From positions 1 to 64,000 of the forward strand of contig JANQGH010000072.1 in assembly GCA_028277405.1 (NCBI GenBank): 64,000 nucleotides of DNA, written 5' to 3'. This stretch comes from Alphaproteobacteria bacterium. Lineage in GTDB: Bacteria; Pseudomonadota; Alphaproteobacteria; DSM-16000; Inquilinaceae. A model generated the notes under the pieces. The model ran no database searches and had not been told where the DNA came from. It was given only the letters and a program-made list of their open reading frames with translations. Below are positions 49,453 through 58,381 of the stretch, in pieces. The translations under genes were made by a program, and so were the position numbers. Within the stretch, counting starts at the first letter, position 1; the number at the start of each line of letters is the position of its first letter.

Positions 49453-50592
49453 ATGTCACAACGCGCTTACATGCCGGACTATTTGCGGCTTTTTGCGCTC
49501 TTTGGAATCGTGGTCGTGAACGTGCAGTCCATGGCCTTCCCCATCCTTGAAGGTTTTTTTGCCGCGTCGCAATCCGACCCGATCGATCAGGGGGTGATCT
49601 GGCTGGTCGACGGGCTTGCCTACTTCAAGACCTACGGCCTGTTTTCCTTCATGTTCGGGGTCGGCCTGGCCTTTCAGATGCGCTCGGCCGAGCGTAGGGC
49701 GCTGCCTTTCGGCCCGATGTACCGCAACCGCATGATCGGGCTGGCTTTCTTAGGCCTGCTGCACGGTTGTCTCCTGTTCCCCTACGACATCCTGGTGCTG
49801 TACGCGGTTACCGGATCGATCCTCTATGTCATGCGCAACTGGGCGGTGCGTCGCCTGGTCCGGTGGGGAATGATCCTGCTGGTCGTGCAGATCGTGCTCG
49901 CGTCTCTGTTTCTGGTGAACGCGCCCGCCGATGAAGCGGTTGGCGCGCTTGAGCGGCAGATCATGGTTCATGGCGGCTTTGTCGATGTGACGATCTTCCG
50001 CACGCTCAGTTTCCTCAACATCCTTCCGTTCCTGCTGGTGCTACAGGGGTTCTCCGCGCTCGGCTGGTTCTGTCTCGGGCTGGCGGCGGTAAAGTCCGGA
50101 CTGATCGACACGCCCGACCACCCGGTATGGACGCGGGCGCGGCGATGGTTCCTGGTTCCCGGCGTTGCGCTCAGCCTCTTTGCCGCCGGCCTGTGGCAAT
50201 GGGCCCCGTCAGCCCTTACGGAAGCGCTCGGAATGATCCTCGTTCTCGCGGTCGCGCCCCTGGCCACCTTCGGCTATCTGGGCCTGATCGCCCTGGTCGC
50301 GAAGCCCCCGGGACCGCGCTTCGCCCCCTTCCTGACGGCGGGCGGATCGAGCCTGAGCATCTATCTTGGCCAATCGATCGTGCTGGCGACCCTGTTCGCG
50401 CCCTATGGGCTTGGGCTGTGGGACCGCGTCGGCCCCGCCGTCGCGGTGGTCCTCGCGCTGGCAACGACGGTCGTGCTGATCCTCGCCTTGATCGCCTGGC
50501 GATCACGCTTCGCGCTGGGGCCCTTCGAATGGCTGCTGCGCCGGATCACGCGGCTCGGGGTTCGCGCCACTGCCGCGACCACAGCGCCATGA
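49453..50592 (+). CDS. DUF418 (YeiB-like) integral membrane protein
   Basis: The product has 379 residues with about nine to ten hydrophobic helices. It begins MPDYLRLFALFGIVVVNVQSMAFP and has the conserved FKTYGLFSFMFGVGLAFQM, RNRMIGLAFLGLLHGCLLFPYDILVLYAVTG and the C-terminal DUF418 block with GGSSLSIYLGQSIVLATLF, YGLGLWDRVGPA, WRSRFALGPFEWLLRRIT. Members are remote relatives of acyltransferases and may act on envelope molecules; function is unknown. It is divergent from, and likely controlled by, the LytTR regulator. Confidence 0.9.
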   Translation: MSQRAYMPDYLRLFALFGIVVVNVQSMAFPILEGFFAASQSDPIDQGVIWLVDGLAYFKTYGLFSFMFGVGLAFQMRSAERRALPFGPMYRNRMIGLAFLGLLHGCLLFPYDILVLYAVTGSILYVMRNWAVRRLVRWGMILLVVQIVLASLFLVNAPADEAVGALERQIMVHGGFVDVTIFRTLSFLNILPFLLVLQGFSALGWFCLGLAAVKSGLIDTPDHPVWTRARRWFLVPGVALSLFAAGLWQWAPSALTEALGMILVLAVAPLATFGYLGLIALVAKPPGPRFAPFLTAGGSSLSIYLGQSIVLATLFAPYGLGLWDRVGPAVAVVLALATTVVLILALIAWRSRFALGPFEWLLRRITRLGVRATAATTAP

Positions 50593-50644
50593 ACGCGACC
50601 GTTCTCTGGAACGAGGGCTTTTTGCAGCCGTCCTCGAGGTGCCC

Positions 50645-51754
50645 CTATGTGTGCCAGTTGACACGCCCCGCTTCGACGATGAGCCCGTTGCCCGGTGCCA
50701 GCGATAGCGTTTGGGTCTCGGGAGACAGTCTTCCGCCGCTGCCAAGCTTGAGCGACCGCCGACAGATATCCGAGCGCAGCAGGATGGTGCCGTAGGCGCC
50801 TTCGCGGGCGAGTGGTGGGGTTTCGAGGGCCTGGCCGACGGTGAGGGCGGCGCGGGTGAGCAGACTGGTTTCGCCGACATGGGCGCCCAGGATGACGCCG
50901 AGGCCGAGCGCCTGGGCACGACGGGCGAGCCGGACCGCGCGCAGGATGCCGCCGCATTTGGAGACGCGGATGTTGGCGATCCAGCGCTCAGGGTCGGCCG
51001 CGTAGGCGTCGAGCTGGCCCTGGCGGCTGAGGCTTTCGTCGAGGATGATCCTGACGTCGAGGTCGTTGGCGATGGCGCGCATGGCTTCGGTGTCGCCGGC
51101 GGTGACGGGCTCCTCGATCGCCCAGAAGGGCTGGCCGAGTGCCCGGACATGGGTGGTGCAGGCCGCGGCGTCAGGCCAGAGATTGTTGGCGTCGGCGCGC
51201 AGGCGGGCGCGGTTTGGTAGGGCGCGGAGGCGACGGCGGTCGGTGTCCAGGTCGCCGTTCAGCTTGATCTTGTAGTCCCTGAAACCGATCAGGCGGTGGG
51301 CGCCGACAATCAGGCGGGTCTTGCAGGGCGAGCCGTCGCCGATGATGGCGCTGTAGCGGACCGGCGCGGCGAGGGCGGGCGCGCCGATCATGCCTTCCAG
51401 CGGCTGACCTGACTGACGGCCAAGCAGATCGAGCATCGCGAGTTCGATGGCGGCGAAGGCGGCGGGGTTGGCGTCGATCTGGGCTTCGTGGTCGTCGATC
51501 CAGCTCTGGAGATCGGCAACTGAGGTGACGCTGTCGGCGATGTCGGGGCCGTGTTCGCGCAAAAAGGCCTTGGCCGTTGCGACCGTCTCGCCGGTGACGT
51601 AGGCGCGCGGGCAGCCTTCACCATAGCCGCGCACACCGTCGGCGCCGGTGACTTCGACAATGACGTTTTCCGTCGTCGACCGGTCGGCGGCGGCGTGGCG
51701 GAAGCGAAAGCGGAGATCGGTGTGAAACTGGCCGACGCGGACCGAGGCCGTCAT
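50645..51754 (-). CDS. Enolase-superfamily epimerase (muconate-lactonizing subgroup, dipeptide-epimerase-like)
   Basis: The product has 369 residues. After a capping domain (GYGEGCPRAYVTGET), the barrel shows KIK (Lys162, Lys164), metal ligands Asp188 (RADANN), Glu214 (IEEP) and Asp239 (ILDES), and Lys266 in RVSKCGG. The KxK plus opposite Lys pair marks the subgroup of muconate cycloisomerases, o-succinylbenzoate synthases and dipeptide epimerases; two facing lysines suit 1,1-proton transfer (epimerisation). Its ATG overlaps the GH3 stop (ATGA), so it is coupled to an amide-forming enzyme, which suggests it acts on an N-acyl amino acid or dipeptide made by that partner. Confidence 0.87.
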   Translation of the reverse strand: MTASVRVGQFHTDLRFRFRHAAADRSTTENVIVEVTGADGVRGYGEGCPRAYVTGETVATAKAFLREHGPDIADSVTSVADLQSWIDDHEAQIDANPAAFAAIELAMLDLLGRQSGQPLEGMIGAPALAAPVRYSAIIGDGSPCKTRLIVGAHRLIGFRDYKIKLNGDLDTDRRRLRALPNRARLRADANNLWPDAAACTTHVRALGQPFWAIEEPVTAGDTEAMRAIANDLDVRIILDESLSRQGQLDAYAADPERWIANIRVSKCGGILRAVRLARRAQALGLGVILGAHVGETSLLTRAALTVGQALETPPLAREGAYGTILLRSDICRRSLKLGSGGRLSPETQTLSLAPGNGLIVEAGRVNWHT

Positions 51755-53442
51755 GACGCGACGCGGTTGAGGGCCGGCTCGTGGAACGGTTCCAGGGTCA
51801 GCGGGGCCAGTTTTTCCGACCAGTCGCTTGCGTAGGCGACCAAGACGGGCTTGTACTGCGCCTCGCGGATACCGCCCTCCACGCTCCACCGTTTGATCTG
51901 CTCCGTGGCGCCGACCGTGAACTGTTGGACGATCAGGGGCTGCAGCCGACCGCTGGCGCGCTTGTCGTCATATTCGCTGTTCAGCGCGCGCAACTGCGTC
52001 TCGACGTCGTGGGCGAGGTCGGCCGGCAGCGGGTTGTCGCCGCATTCCAGGTGCACGACGTAGCGGGCGGCGGCCTCGTCAGCCAGGGCCATGAAGCCCG
52101 GCGTTTTCAGGCCGTGATCGTCCAGCACCGTGATCACGGCGGTGGCGAGTTGATGCTCGCTGACCTTCTCGCCTGTGATGTTGGTGACGCCGCGGCCCTT
52201 TTGCAGAAAGCGCAGGCCGGGACAGCCGCGCACGCCCGGTTCGGCGCGGACGATGTCGTTGATGTCGTAGCGGTAGAGGCCCGATCGGGTGGTGACGAAG
52301 ATGTAGTAGTCCTCGCCCGGCTCAAGCTCGTGCAGGCCGAGGAAGGATTGCCGGCCCGCCTCCCAATCCTCGCGGCGCACGAACTCGTAGACATGGTGGG
52401 TGAGCTGGGGCAGGCAGGTGTTGGCCTCCGCATCGATGTTGGCGGCACCCATGAACTCGCTGGCGCTGTAGCCGAACTCGACGATGCGGACGCCGCGCGG
52501 CAATTGGGATCGCACCTGGCTGAGCGCGACGCCGCAACTGCCGCCGGTCCAGGTGGCGATGGCCGACAGGCGGGGCCAGACGTCGCGCGGGTCGAGCGTG
52601 TCGCGGGACACCAGCTTTCGGCGCAGCGCGTTTACCCGGTCGAGGCCGCGTCGGGTGATGATGTCCATGGCCACCGACGCCGCCTCGATCTTCAGGTTCT
52701 CGGTGCGGCCGAAGGCGAGCGCGTGCAGCAGCTCGCGGCCTTGCGTCTCGATAATCCGTTGGACCTTCAACAGCGAGGAGGGGTTGGCGGCGACCACGCC
52801 GGTGATGTCGTCCGCCGCCAGCACGGCCAGCGCGTAGGCCTGGTACTTGGCCTCCAAATCCCGGATCGAGAAGGTGGACGGCGGCAGCACGAATTTGCGC
52901 GCCATGATCGGCGACAGGGACCGGTAGGTGGTGCCGGAGATGGCGCCGTAGGGCTGGCCGGTTTCCAGCCTGCCTTCCTCCGCCGGGCTGGCGAAGCCGA
53001 GGATCGAGCCTTTGAAGAAGCCGGTGCCGCGCCAGAGGGAGAGCGCCAGATGCCGCTGGGCGTCCTTCACCTGGTTCAGGCCGTGGCTGGTCTGCGGGAT
53101 GTCCTTGCTGCGCCCGGTAGTGCCGCTGGTGCGGGCATAGTACTCTGGCTGTTCGGTGGTCAGGGCGCGCTCGCCGCCCTGCTGGCGGGTGATGTAGGGC
53201 GCGAGCTGGTCGAAGCCGTGGACGGGTACGGCATTGCGGTAGTCCTCAAGGCTGGAGATGGTGGCGAAGCCGTGCGCGCGGCCGAAGGTCGTGTCGGCGT
53301 TTTCGCGCAGGATGGTCATCAGAAGCTGGTGCTGGGCCCGTTCCACATCGCGGGCGGCGCGCAGGACGGGCGCACGCATGGTCCAGCGGTTCCAATGCAT
53401 GAAGGCGTCGATCGCCCGGTTCGCGATCATGTTAGCGGGCAT
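51751..53442 (-). CDS. GH3-family acyl-acid amido synthetase
   Basis: The product has 563 residues, the usual GH3 length. The ATP loop is YARTSGTTGRSKDIP (Ser106 region), and later motifs are EFGYSASEFMG, YYIFVTTRSGLYRYDINDIV and FLQKGRGVTNITGEKVSEHQLATAV, all typical of the acyl-adenylating fold of GH3. Plant GH3 enzymes conjugate jasmonate, auxin or benzoates to amino acids; bacterial members are little studied. It is the middle gene of a tight operon: 6 bp after the hydroxylase stop and overlapping the epimerase start. I infer a step joining a (perhaps hydroxylated) carboxylic acid to an amino acid. Confidence 0.9.
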   Translation of the reverse strand: MPANMIANRAIDAFMHWNRWTMRAPVLRAARDVERAQHQLLMTILRENADTTFGRAHGFATISSLEDYRNAVPVHGFDQLAPYITRQQGGERALTTEQPEYYARTSGTTGRSKDIPQTSHGLNQVKDAQRHLALSLWRGTGFFKGSILGFASPAEEGRLETGQPYGAISGTTYRSLSPIMARKFVLPPSTFSIRDLEAKYQAYALAVLAADDITGVVAANPSSLLKVQRIIETQGRELLHALAFGRTENLKIEAASVAMDIITRRGLDRVNALRRKLVSRDTLDPRDVWPRLSAIATWTGGSCGVALSQVRSQLPRGVRIVEFGYSASEFMGAANIDAEANTCLPQLTHHVYEFVRREDWEAGRQSFLGLHELEPGEDYYIFVTTRSGLYRYDINDIVRAEPGVRGCPGLRFLQKGRGVTNITGEKVSEHQLATAVITVLDDHGLKTPGFMALADEAAARYVVHLECGDNPLPADLAHDVETQLRALNSEYDDKRASGRLQPLIVQQFTVGATEQIKRWSVEGGIREAQYKPVLVAYASDWSEKLAPLTLEPFHEPALNRVAS

Positions 53443-53448
53443 GATGGG

Positions 53449-54771
53449 TCAGTCCCTTGCCTCGGTCGGGGTCGTGAACGGCGCGGCCAACTGCGCCAGG
53501 AAGCCGTGGGGCCAGTGCGGGTTGCCGATGCCGATGCGGCCCAGGCGCCGGTCCTTGGGCAGGAAGCGCGTGCCGAACACCGTGTCCCAGATGATCAGGT
53601 TGTTGCCATAGTTGGACTGGGCCTCGGCCAGGTCGGCCGAATGGTGCCAACGGTGCAGTTCCGGCCCGGCGATGAGCCAGTTCAGCGGGCCCAGCCGGAC
53701 ATCGGCGTTGGAATGCTGGTAGAAGCCGTTGATGGCGTAGAGCACGAAATAGGTGGCGAACACCTCCGGCGCGACACCCAGCAGCAGGAAGGGCAGCGTG
53801 TCGCCCAGGAACTGCAGGGTTTTGTCCAGCGGGTGAAAGCGGCCGACATTGATGGTGTAGAGCTTGGTCGAGGCGTGGTGGACCGCGTGCAGGCGCCATA
53901 GCGGCCCGTAGGTGTGCAGCGCCCGGTGGATCCAGTAGCGGAAGAACTCCGCGATCGCGACCATCAGCAGGACCTGGACGAGGATCGGCGCGTCGGTCGG
54001 CCAGATGCCGGCGAGCGGCGCGTCCTCCGTCGCCGCGATCCAGACGATGGCGATCAGCGCCAATGCGCGCAGCAGCAAAGGCAGCGTGACCTGGACCAGG
54101 GCCAGGAACAGGCCGTCATTGGCGACCTCGGTGCCAAGCGGCCGCCAGTCCTCGCGTGCGGGGAAGAAGGTCTCGTGCAGCAGAATGAAGACCGTCGCGA
54201 CCGCCGCGCTGAGATAGGCGGAGAACAGGAGTGGCGAGCCGGTCTCGCGCAGCCACACGAACAGGGCATAGCCGCCGATTATCAGGGCGGGATAGGCGGC
54301 GTAGCGAACGATCTTCGCCGTTGCGGCGTTCGCAGACCCTTGGCGTTCACCGCCCCGCAAGGCCATGCCGAGCACCAGCCAGAAGGCAGCCAGAATGAAA
54401 TGGAACGCGGTGGAAACGGCGGCTTCGAACCAGGCGCCGTCAGCCAGGCCTAGAACGCCTACGACAAGTCGAACGGCCATGGCGGCGAGATAGAGCCAGC
54501 CGATCGCGATGAAGGCTGTGCCCGAGCCAGGGCGACGCCGTCGAAACGGCAGGGCGGCGATGACGCCAACCATCAGTGCCAGGATGGCGAGTTGGACGGC
54601 CAACAGGATCGGATAGGAAACGGAAGCGCTGTGCCAAAGATCGAAGGCGGGCAGAAAGGTCCAGCCGCCGTCTGCGACCGCCAGTTGGGCCGCGATGCGC
54701 AAGGCGAACAGGATCGCCAGCAGCGACAGCAACGGTCGGTAAGGAACCATGGTCTCGGATACGATCCTCAT
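53449..54771 (-). CDS. Sterol desaturase / fatty-acid hydroxylase family membrane protein
   Basis: The product has 440 residues. The N-terminal half has about eight hydrophobic helices of unassigned type; the C-terminal half is the diiron hydroxylase domain with histidine boxes HRALH, HAVHH and HRWHH, and YWIHRALHTYGPLWRLHAVHHAS typical of the family. Such enzymes hydroxylate or desaturate lipids, carotenoids or sterol-like molecules in the membrane. The long membrane extension is unusual; most bacterial members have about 250-330 residues. It is the first gene of the hydroxylase-GH3-epimerase operon. The start at 54771 is tentative; ATG 54750 is possible. Confidence 0.87.
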   Translation of the reverse strand: MRIVSETMVPYRPLLSLLAILFALRIAAQLAVADGGWTFLPAFDLWHSASVSYPILLAVQLAILALMVGVIAALPFRRRRPGSGTAFIAIGWLYLAAMAVRLVVGVLGLADGAWFEAAVSTAFHFILAAFWLVLGMALRGGERQGSANAATAKIVRYAAYPALIIGGYALFVWLRETGSPLLFSAYLSAAVATVFILLHETFFPAREDWRPLGTEVANDGLFLALVQVTLPLLLRALALIAIVWIAATEDAPLAGIWPTDAPILVQVLLMVAIAEFFRYWIHRALHTYGPLWRLHAVHHASTKLYTINVGRFHPLDKTLQFLGDTLPFLLLGVAPEVFATYFVLYAINGFYQHSNADVRLGPLNWLIAGPELHRWHHSADLAEAQSNYGNNLIIWDTVFGTRFLPKDRRLGRIGIGNPHWPHGFLAQLAAPFTTPTEARD

Positions 54772-54938
54772 TCACGTCCGCGACCCACCATCGACGGTCG
54801 CCTTCGTGCTCGCCTGCAGGGGAGCCGTGACGGCCAGCCGCATCGGTGGGTGGTTCAGAGTGTGCCGGCAAGCGAACCCAAAAGGCCGGTCCGGCACGCT
54901 GTCATCCCGCATGCTCGCGACGTTGCGTGAACCCCGCG

Positions 54939-56282
54939 TCAACGGGCTTTTGCTGGATCTCCGGCCGGGAATGCGACAGTGATGGAGAGGCCCGCGCGGC
55001 CTGGCGATGCAGAGGGTCCGTCGGCCAGTGCGATACGGGCGCCGTGGAGGTCGGCGATGGCGCGGACCATGGCCAGGCCCAGGCCGCTGCCCTCGCCGGC
55101 CGTATCGGTGCGGTAGAAGGGTTCCAGGACGCGCTCGCGTTGCTCGGCCGGGATGCCGGGGCCGTTGTCCCAGACCGTCAGCGTGTCGCTGGAGACCTCA
55201 AGGCCGATGGTTGCGCCGTCCGGGGTGTGGGCGATGGCGTTTTCCAGGAGGTTGGCGATGAGTTGGCTGAGCAGGTCGCGGTCGCCGCGCACGATCGCGG
55301 GGCCTTCGATGGACGTTTCGAGCGTGCGGCCCGAGCCTTCGATCACCGGCCGATAGAGGGACGCCAGCTCGGTTGCGAGCGCCGCCAGATCAGTGTCGAC
55401 GAAGCGATCGCGCCGGGCGCCGGTGTCGAGCTGGGCGATGCGCAGCAGGGCATCGAAGATGCGAATGACCCGATCGGTCTCGTGCAGCAAGCCGTCGATC
55501 GCGCCCGGCTGCGGGAGCGCGGCGTTGTTGGTGGCGAGTGCCTCGACCGAGACACGCAAACGGGCCAGCGGCGTCTTCAGTTCATGGGCCAGATTGGCCG
55601 ACAGGTCGCGCATCTGTTCGACCAGGGCCTGCAGGCGGTCGAGCGTCTCGTCGATGCGTTGGGCGGCGTGGTCCAGATCGTCGGGTCGCCGAACCTTTCG
55701 GTTCTCGGCGTTGGTGCGGGCGGTCAGGTCGCCCGTGGCGAAGCGGTCGAGCGTCGCCAACATGCGATGCAAGCGGGCCTGGGCACGCAGGCCGATGGCC
55801 AGGCCGATGGCGAGGCAGGCGATCAGGGTGACCGCAAGCACGGTGCCGAGCGTCGAGGTCACGATGCGGATTGTCTCGGAAATCGGCTCCAGCTCGGTCG
55901 CGATTGCGAGCCGGCCGCCGTCCGCTTCGACGACCAGCAGGCGCCAGGTATCGTCTTCCAGGCCGACATCGTCGCCGATTACGCTGCGCTCGCCCAACTC
56001 TGTGAAGGCGGCACGGGAGAAGCGCCCGTAGACCTCGCCGTCGGCGGAGAGGAAGCCGATGGCCTGATCCTGGTCGTCATGTGCCCGCCGTGCCGCGTTT
56101 TCGGCCGCCGAGGGCGCCGCCAACGCTTGGGCCGTGCCCAGTAGCTGGTCATCGATATTGTCGATCAGCGCGTCGGAGATCAGCGAGACCGCCAGGTATC
56201 CGGCGATCGCGGTCATGACCACAAAGGCCAGGGCCAGCAGAAGCGACTGGCGCAGTGCGGACATGCGCAACAGCCTGGTCAT
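54939..56282 (-). CDS. Sensor histidine kinase
   Basis: The product has 447 residues. Two membrane helices (about 12-35 and 140-165) flank a periplasmic domain of about 105 residues (LISDALIDNIDDQLLGTAQALAAP... LAIATELEPI). HAMP, then HisKA with LSANLAHELKTPLARLR (phospho-accepting His), and HATPase boxes NLLENAIAHTPDG, VWDNGPGIP and GEGSGLGLAMVRAIADLHGA follow. Its ATG overlaps the stop of the response regulator (ATGA). With the divergent acidic PepSY gene, a role in sensing metal or envelope stress is plausible. Confidence 0.93.
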   Translation of the reverse strand: MTRLLRMSALRQSLLLALAFVVMTAIAGYLAVSLISDALIDNIDDQLLGTAQALAAPSAAENAARRAHDDQDQAIGFLSADGEVYGRFSRAAFTELGERSVIGDDVGLEDDTWRLLVVEADGGRLAIATELEPISETIRIVTSTLGTVLAVTLIACLAIGLAIGLRAQARLHRMLATLDRFATGDLTARTNAENRKVRRPDDLDHAAQRIDETLDRLQALVEQMRDLSANLAHELKTPLARLRVSVEALATNNAALPQPGAIDGLLHETDRVIRIFDALLRIAQLDTGARRDRFVDTDLAALATELASLYRPVIEGSGRTLETSIEGPAIVRGDRDLLSQLIANLLENAIAHTPDGATIGLEVSSDTLTVWDNGPGIPAEQRERVLEPFYRTDTAGEGSGLGLAMVRAIADLHGARIALADGPSASPGRAGLSITVAFPAGDPAKAR

Positions 56283-56989
56283 GGCCGGGGCGCGTCCGTG
56301 GAGTTGCTCGCCGCATCGGGGTCCAGCATATAGCCGGCCCCCCGGACCGTTCGGATCAGCGGCGTGGCGAAGGGCTTGTCGATCTTGGCGCGCAGGCGGC
56401 TGACATGGGTTTCGACCACGCTGGTCATCGGATCGAAATGCAGATCCCAGACCCGTTCCAGCAGCATGGTGCGGGTCAGCACCCGCCGCTGGTTGCGAAG
56501 GAAGACCTCAAGCAGCACGAATTCCTTGGGGTTGAGGTCGAGCACCTGGCCTTGGCGGATGGCGGTTCGGCGCACCAGGTCCAGTTCCAGATCGGCCGCG
56601 CGCAGCACGGTGTCTTCGCCGGCCGTTTGCGGCGCACGCCGGCCGAGGGCGGCGACGCGCGCGGTCAGTTCAGACATGGCGAACGGCTTGGTGAGGTAGT
56701 CGTCGGCCCCGGCCTCCAACCCCTCCACCCGGTCGTCGACGCCGGAAATGGCGGTGAGAAACAGGGCCGGGGCCATGATTTTCGCCGCGCGCAGCGACTT
56801 CAGCACCGACAGGCCGTCGAGCGACGGGGTCATTCGGTCGAGGATCAGCACGTCGTAGGTCTGGGTGGTGGCCGTGACCAGCGCCTCGCGCCCGTCGGTC
56901 ACCAGGTCGACCACGTGGCCCTGCTGGCGCAGGCCGGACTGGACCCAGGGGCCCAGCTCCGGATCGTCTTCCAGGACCAGGACCTTCAT
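56279..56989 (-). CDS. OmpR-family response regulator
   Basis: The product has 236 residues. The receiver has VLVLEDDPE, phospho-acceptor Asp51 in LILDRM, Thr/Ser in FLTAISG and Lys in DYLTKPFAMSEL. The C-terminal winged helix (LDLNPKEFVLLEVFLRNQRRVLTRTMLLERVWDLHFDPMTSVVETHVSRLRAKI) is OmpR/PhoB type. It is co-transcribed and coupled with the kinase downstream and is divergent from the PepSY gene, which is its most likely target. Confidence 0.95.
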   Translation of the reverse strand: MKVLVLEDDPELGPWVQSGLRQQGHVVDLVTDGREALVTATTQTYDVLILDRMTPSLDGLSVLKSLRAAKIMAPALFLTAISGVDDRVEGLEAGADDYLTKPFAMSELTARVAALGRRAPQTAGEDTVLRAADLELDLVRRTAIRQGQVLDLNPKEFVLLEVFLRNQRRVLTRTMLLERVWDLHFDPMTSVVETHVSRLRAKIDKPFATPLIRTVRGAGYMLDPDAASNSTDAPRP

Positions 56990-57040
56990 GGACCGGTCTG
57001 CCTGCGCGCGGGTTTGGCGGAACGTCTCATGGGTTGCCCT

Positions 57041-57089
57041 CTTACAGGGCTGGCGGGGGCCGCGCCAGGGTGCGGGGCCTTCCTTACAG
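57041..57089. promoter_or_regulatory. Repeated CTTACAG in the regulator-PepSY divergent region
   Basis: CTTACAG occurs at 57041-57047 and 57083-57089, 42 bp apart (four helical turns) and in the same orientation. They lie between the response regulator and the PepSY gene. OmpR-type regulators bind direct repeats, usually closer together, so this is only suggestive. Confidence 0.3.
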
Positions 57090-57181
57090 ATTTGTATGGC
57101 GGGCGCCAGCGGGCGGCAAGGTTGGGTGCCCAGCTTGGTGTGGTCGGGCCGGCGAGGCCCTCATCACCGAAGGAGACCATC

Positions 57182-57571
57182 ATGACCAAGACCGCGACCA
57201 CCGTTTCCCTGATTGCCGGTGCCCTGGCCCTCGGCGTCAGCACCAGCGCGCTTTATGCCCAAGACGGCTCGGAGGATGTGACCGAACTGACGCTGACCGA
57301 GGCCATCGCCATTGCCGAGGCCGAAACCGGCGGCACGGCGATCGAGGCGGAATGGGAGATGGAGGACGGCATGCGCCTGATCGAGGTCGCCGTGCTCGAC
57401 GGGTCGGACGAGACCGAACTGACCATCGACCCCGTCACCGGCGAGGTGCTGTCCATGGAGCTGGAAGACGACGACATGGATGACGATGACGACGATGATC
57501 ACGACGACGATGACGAGGATGATGAAGACGACCACGACGATGATGATGACGGGGAGGATGACGACCACTAG
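57182..57571 (+). CDS. Secreted PepSY-domain protein with Asp/His-rich tail
   Basis: The product has 129 residues. Signal peptide MTKTATTVSLIAGALALGVS ends near ALYAQ. A single PepSY domain follows (LTLTEAIAIAEAETGGTAIEAEWEMEDGMRLIEVAVLD...TIDPVTGEVLSM). The last 37 residues are almost all Asp with some Glu and His, encoded by runs of GAC/GAT, and could bind divalent metal ions. GAAGGAG precedes the ATG at 57182. It faces the two-component system genes; similar PepSY proteins are common targets or modulators of such systems. Confidence 0.88.
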   Translation: MTKTATTVSLIAGALALGVSTSALYAQDGSEDVTELTLTEAIAIAEAETGGTAIEAEWEMEDGMRLIEVAVLDGSDETELTIDPVTGEVLSMELEDDDMDDDDDDDHDDDDEDDEDDHDDDDDGEDDDH

Positions 57572-57654
57572 GCCATGATCCCCTAGGCCCGGATGGCCTG
57601 GCGGGGCATCGGCAGGGCGACCGGGCGGGGCGGACCCCGGCCCGGTCGCGCGCG

Positions 57655-58188
57655 TCAGTCGGCGCGCCGATACGTCAACAGAACCACGCCGCTGTCATAC
57701 GGTTTGGTATCGATCAGCCGAAACCCCTGGGGGCCGGCCGTGCCGCCGAACAGGCGGACACCGGCGCCGATAATCGCCGGCGCCAGTTTGAGGATCAGCC
57801 GGTCGATCAAGCCGTGATTGGCCAGCAGCCCGGCCAGTTGGCCGCCGCCGCACAGATAAATGTCGCCGCCGTCGGAGCGTTTCAGCCGCTCGACCGCGCC
57901 CAGCCAGTCGTCGCGCACGATCGCGACCTCGACATCCTCCGGCAGTGCCAGGCTGCGCGACAGGATGTGGTGGTCCATGTGCGGATAGGCGCGCTTGCCG
58001 GGTTCGAGACCGTAGGCGTAGCCGAACTCGTAAGTCCGGCGGCCCATGATGACGGTTTCGTAGGTCTGCAGGCGCGCCAGATAGTCGTCCAGATGGGCGC
58101 CCTCGGCCGGGAACATGGAAATGTCGTCGTCGGGACCGGCGATAAAGCCGTCCAGCGACGTCGCGACGTCGTAAACGATGCTTCGCAT
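57655..58188 (-). CDS. RibD C-terminal/dihydrofolate-reductase-like protein
   Basis: The product has 177 residues. It opens RSIVYDVATSLDGFIAGPDDD, continues TVIMGRRTYEFGYAYG, HHILSRSLALPEDVEVAIV, and DIYLCGGGQLAGLLANHGLIDRLILKLAPAIIGAGVRLFGG, the pattern of stand-alone RibD_C (YyaP/YwjB-type) reductases. NAD(P)H binding is expected; the substrate is unknown. GGAG 8 nt before ATG 58188 supports this start over an upstream in-frame codon. Confidence 0.9.
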   Translation of the reverse strand: MRSIVYDVATSLDGFIAGPDDDISMFPAEGAHLDDYLARLQTYETVIMGRRTYEFGYAYGLEPGKRAYPHMDHHILSRSLALPEDVEVAIVRDDWLGAVERLKRSDGGDIYLCGGGQLAGLLANHGLIDRLILKLAPAIIGAGVRLFGGTAGPQGFRLIDTKPYDSGVVLLTYRRAD

Positions 58189-58311
58189 GGAAAAAGCTCC
58201 AGAAAATGTCGGGTCGGTCGGCCGTGCTGTTGCGCGGCCGTGCATGTCTGTCCGGTTTACCGGTGACCCTTGATCATTGCTCTGGCGCCCTTGTCATCTG
58301 TGTCTATCTAT

Positions 58312-58339
58312 CTGATCTGGTATCGAAATCTCAGATCAG
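58312..58339. repeat. Inverted repeat at the left side of the lower-GC islet
   Basis: CTGATCT (58312-58318) and AGATCAG (58333-58339) form a 7-bp stem with a 14-nt loop. Just to the right, CTGGTCACG occurs twice in tandem within 58360-58380. No T-tract follows, so it is not a standard terminator. It sits where composition drops between the reductase gene and the islet genes. Confidence 0.3.
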
Positions 58340-58381
58340 CATGATCCATCGAAACTGCCGCTGGTCACGCACTGGTCACGG

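Noticed and set aside
51781-53901. 706-codon plus-strand frame
   Set aside because: It lies antisense to the GH3 and hydroxylase genes, which have full-length domain matches; the antisense product shows no motif.
57470-57571. GAC/GAT run as a simple-sequence artefact
   Set aside because: The run stays in frame with the PepSY gene, mixes GAC, GAT, GAG and CAC codons, and ends in a stop, so it reads as a true acidic tail.
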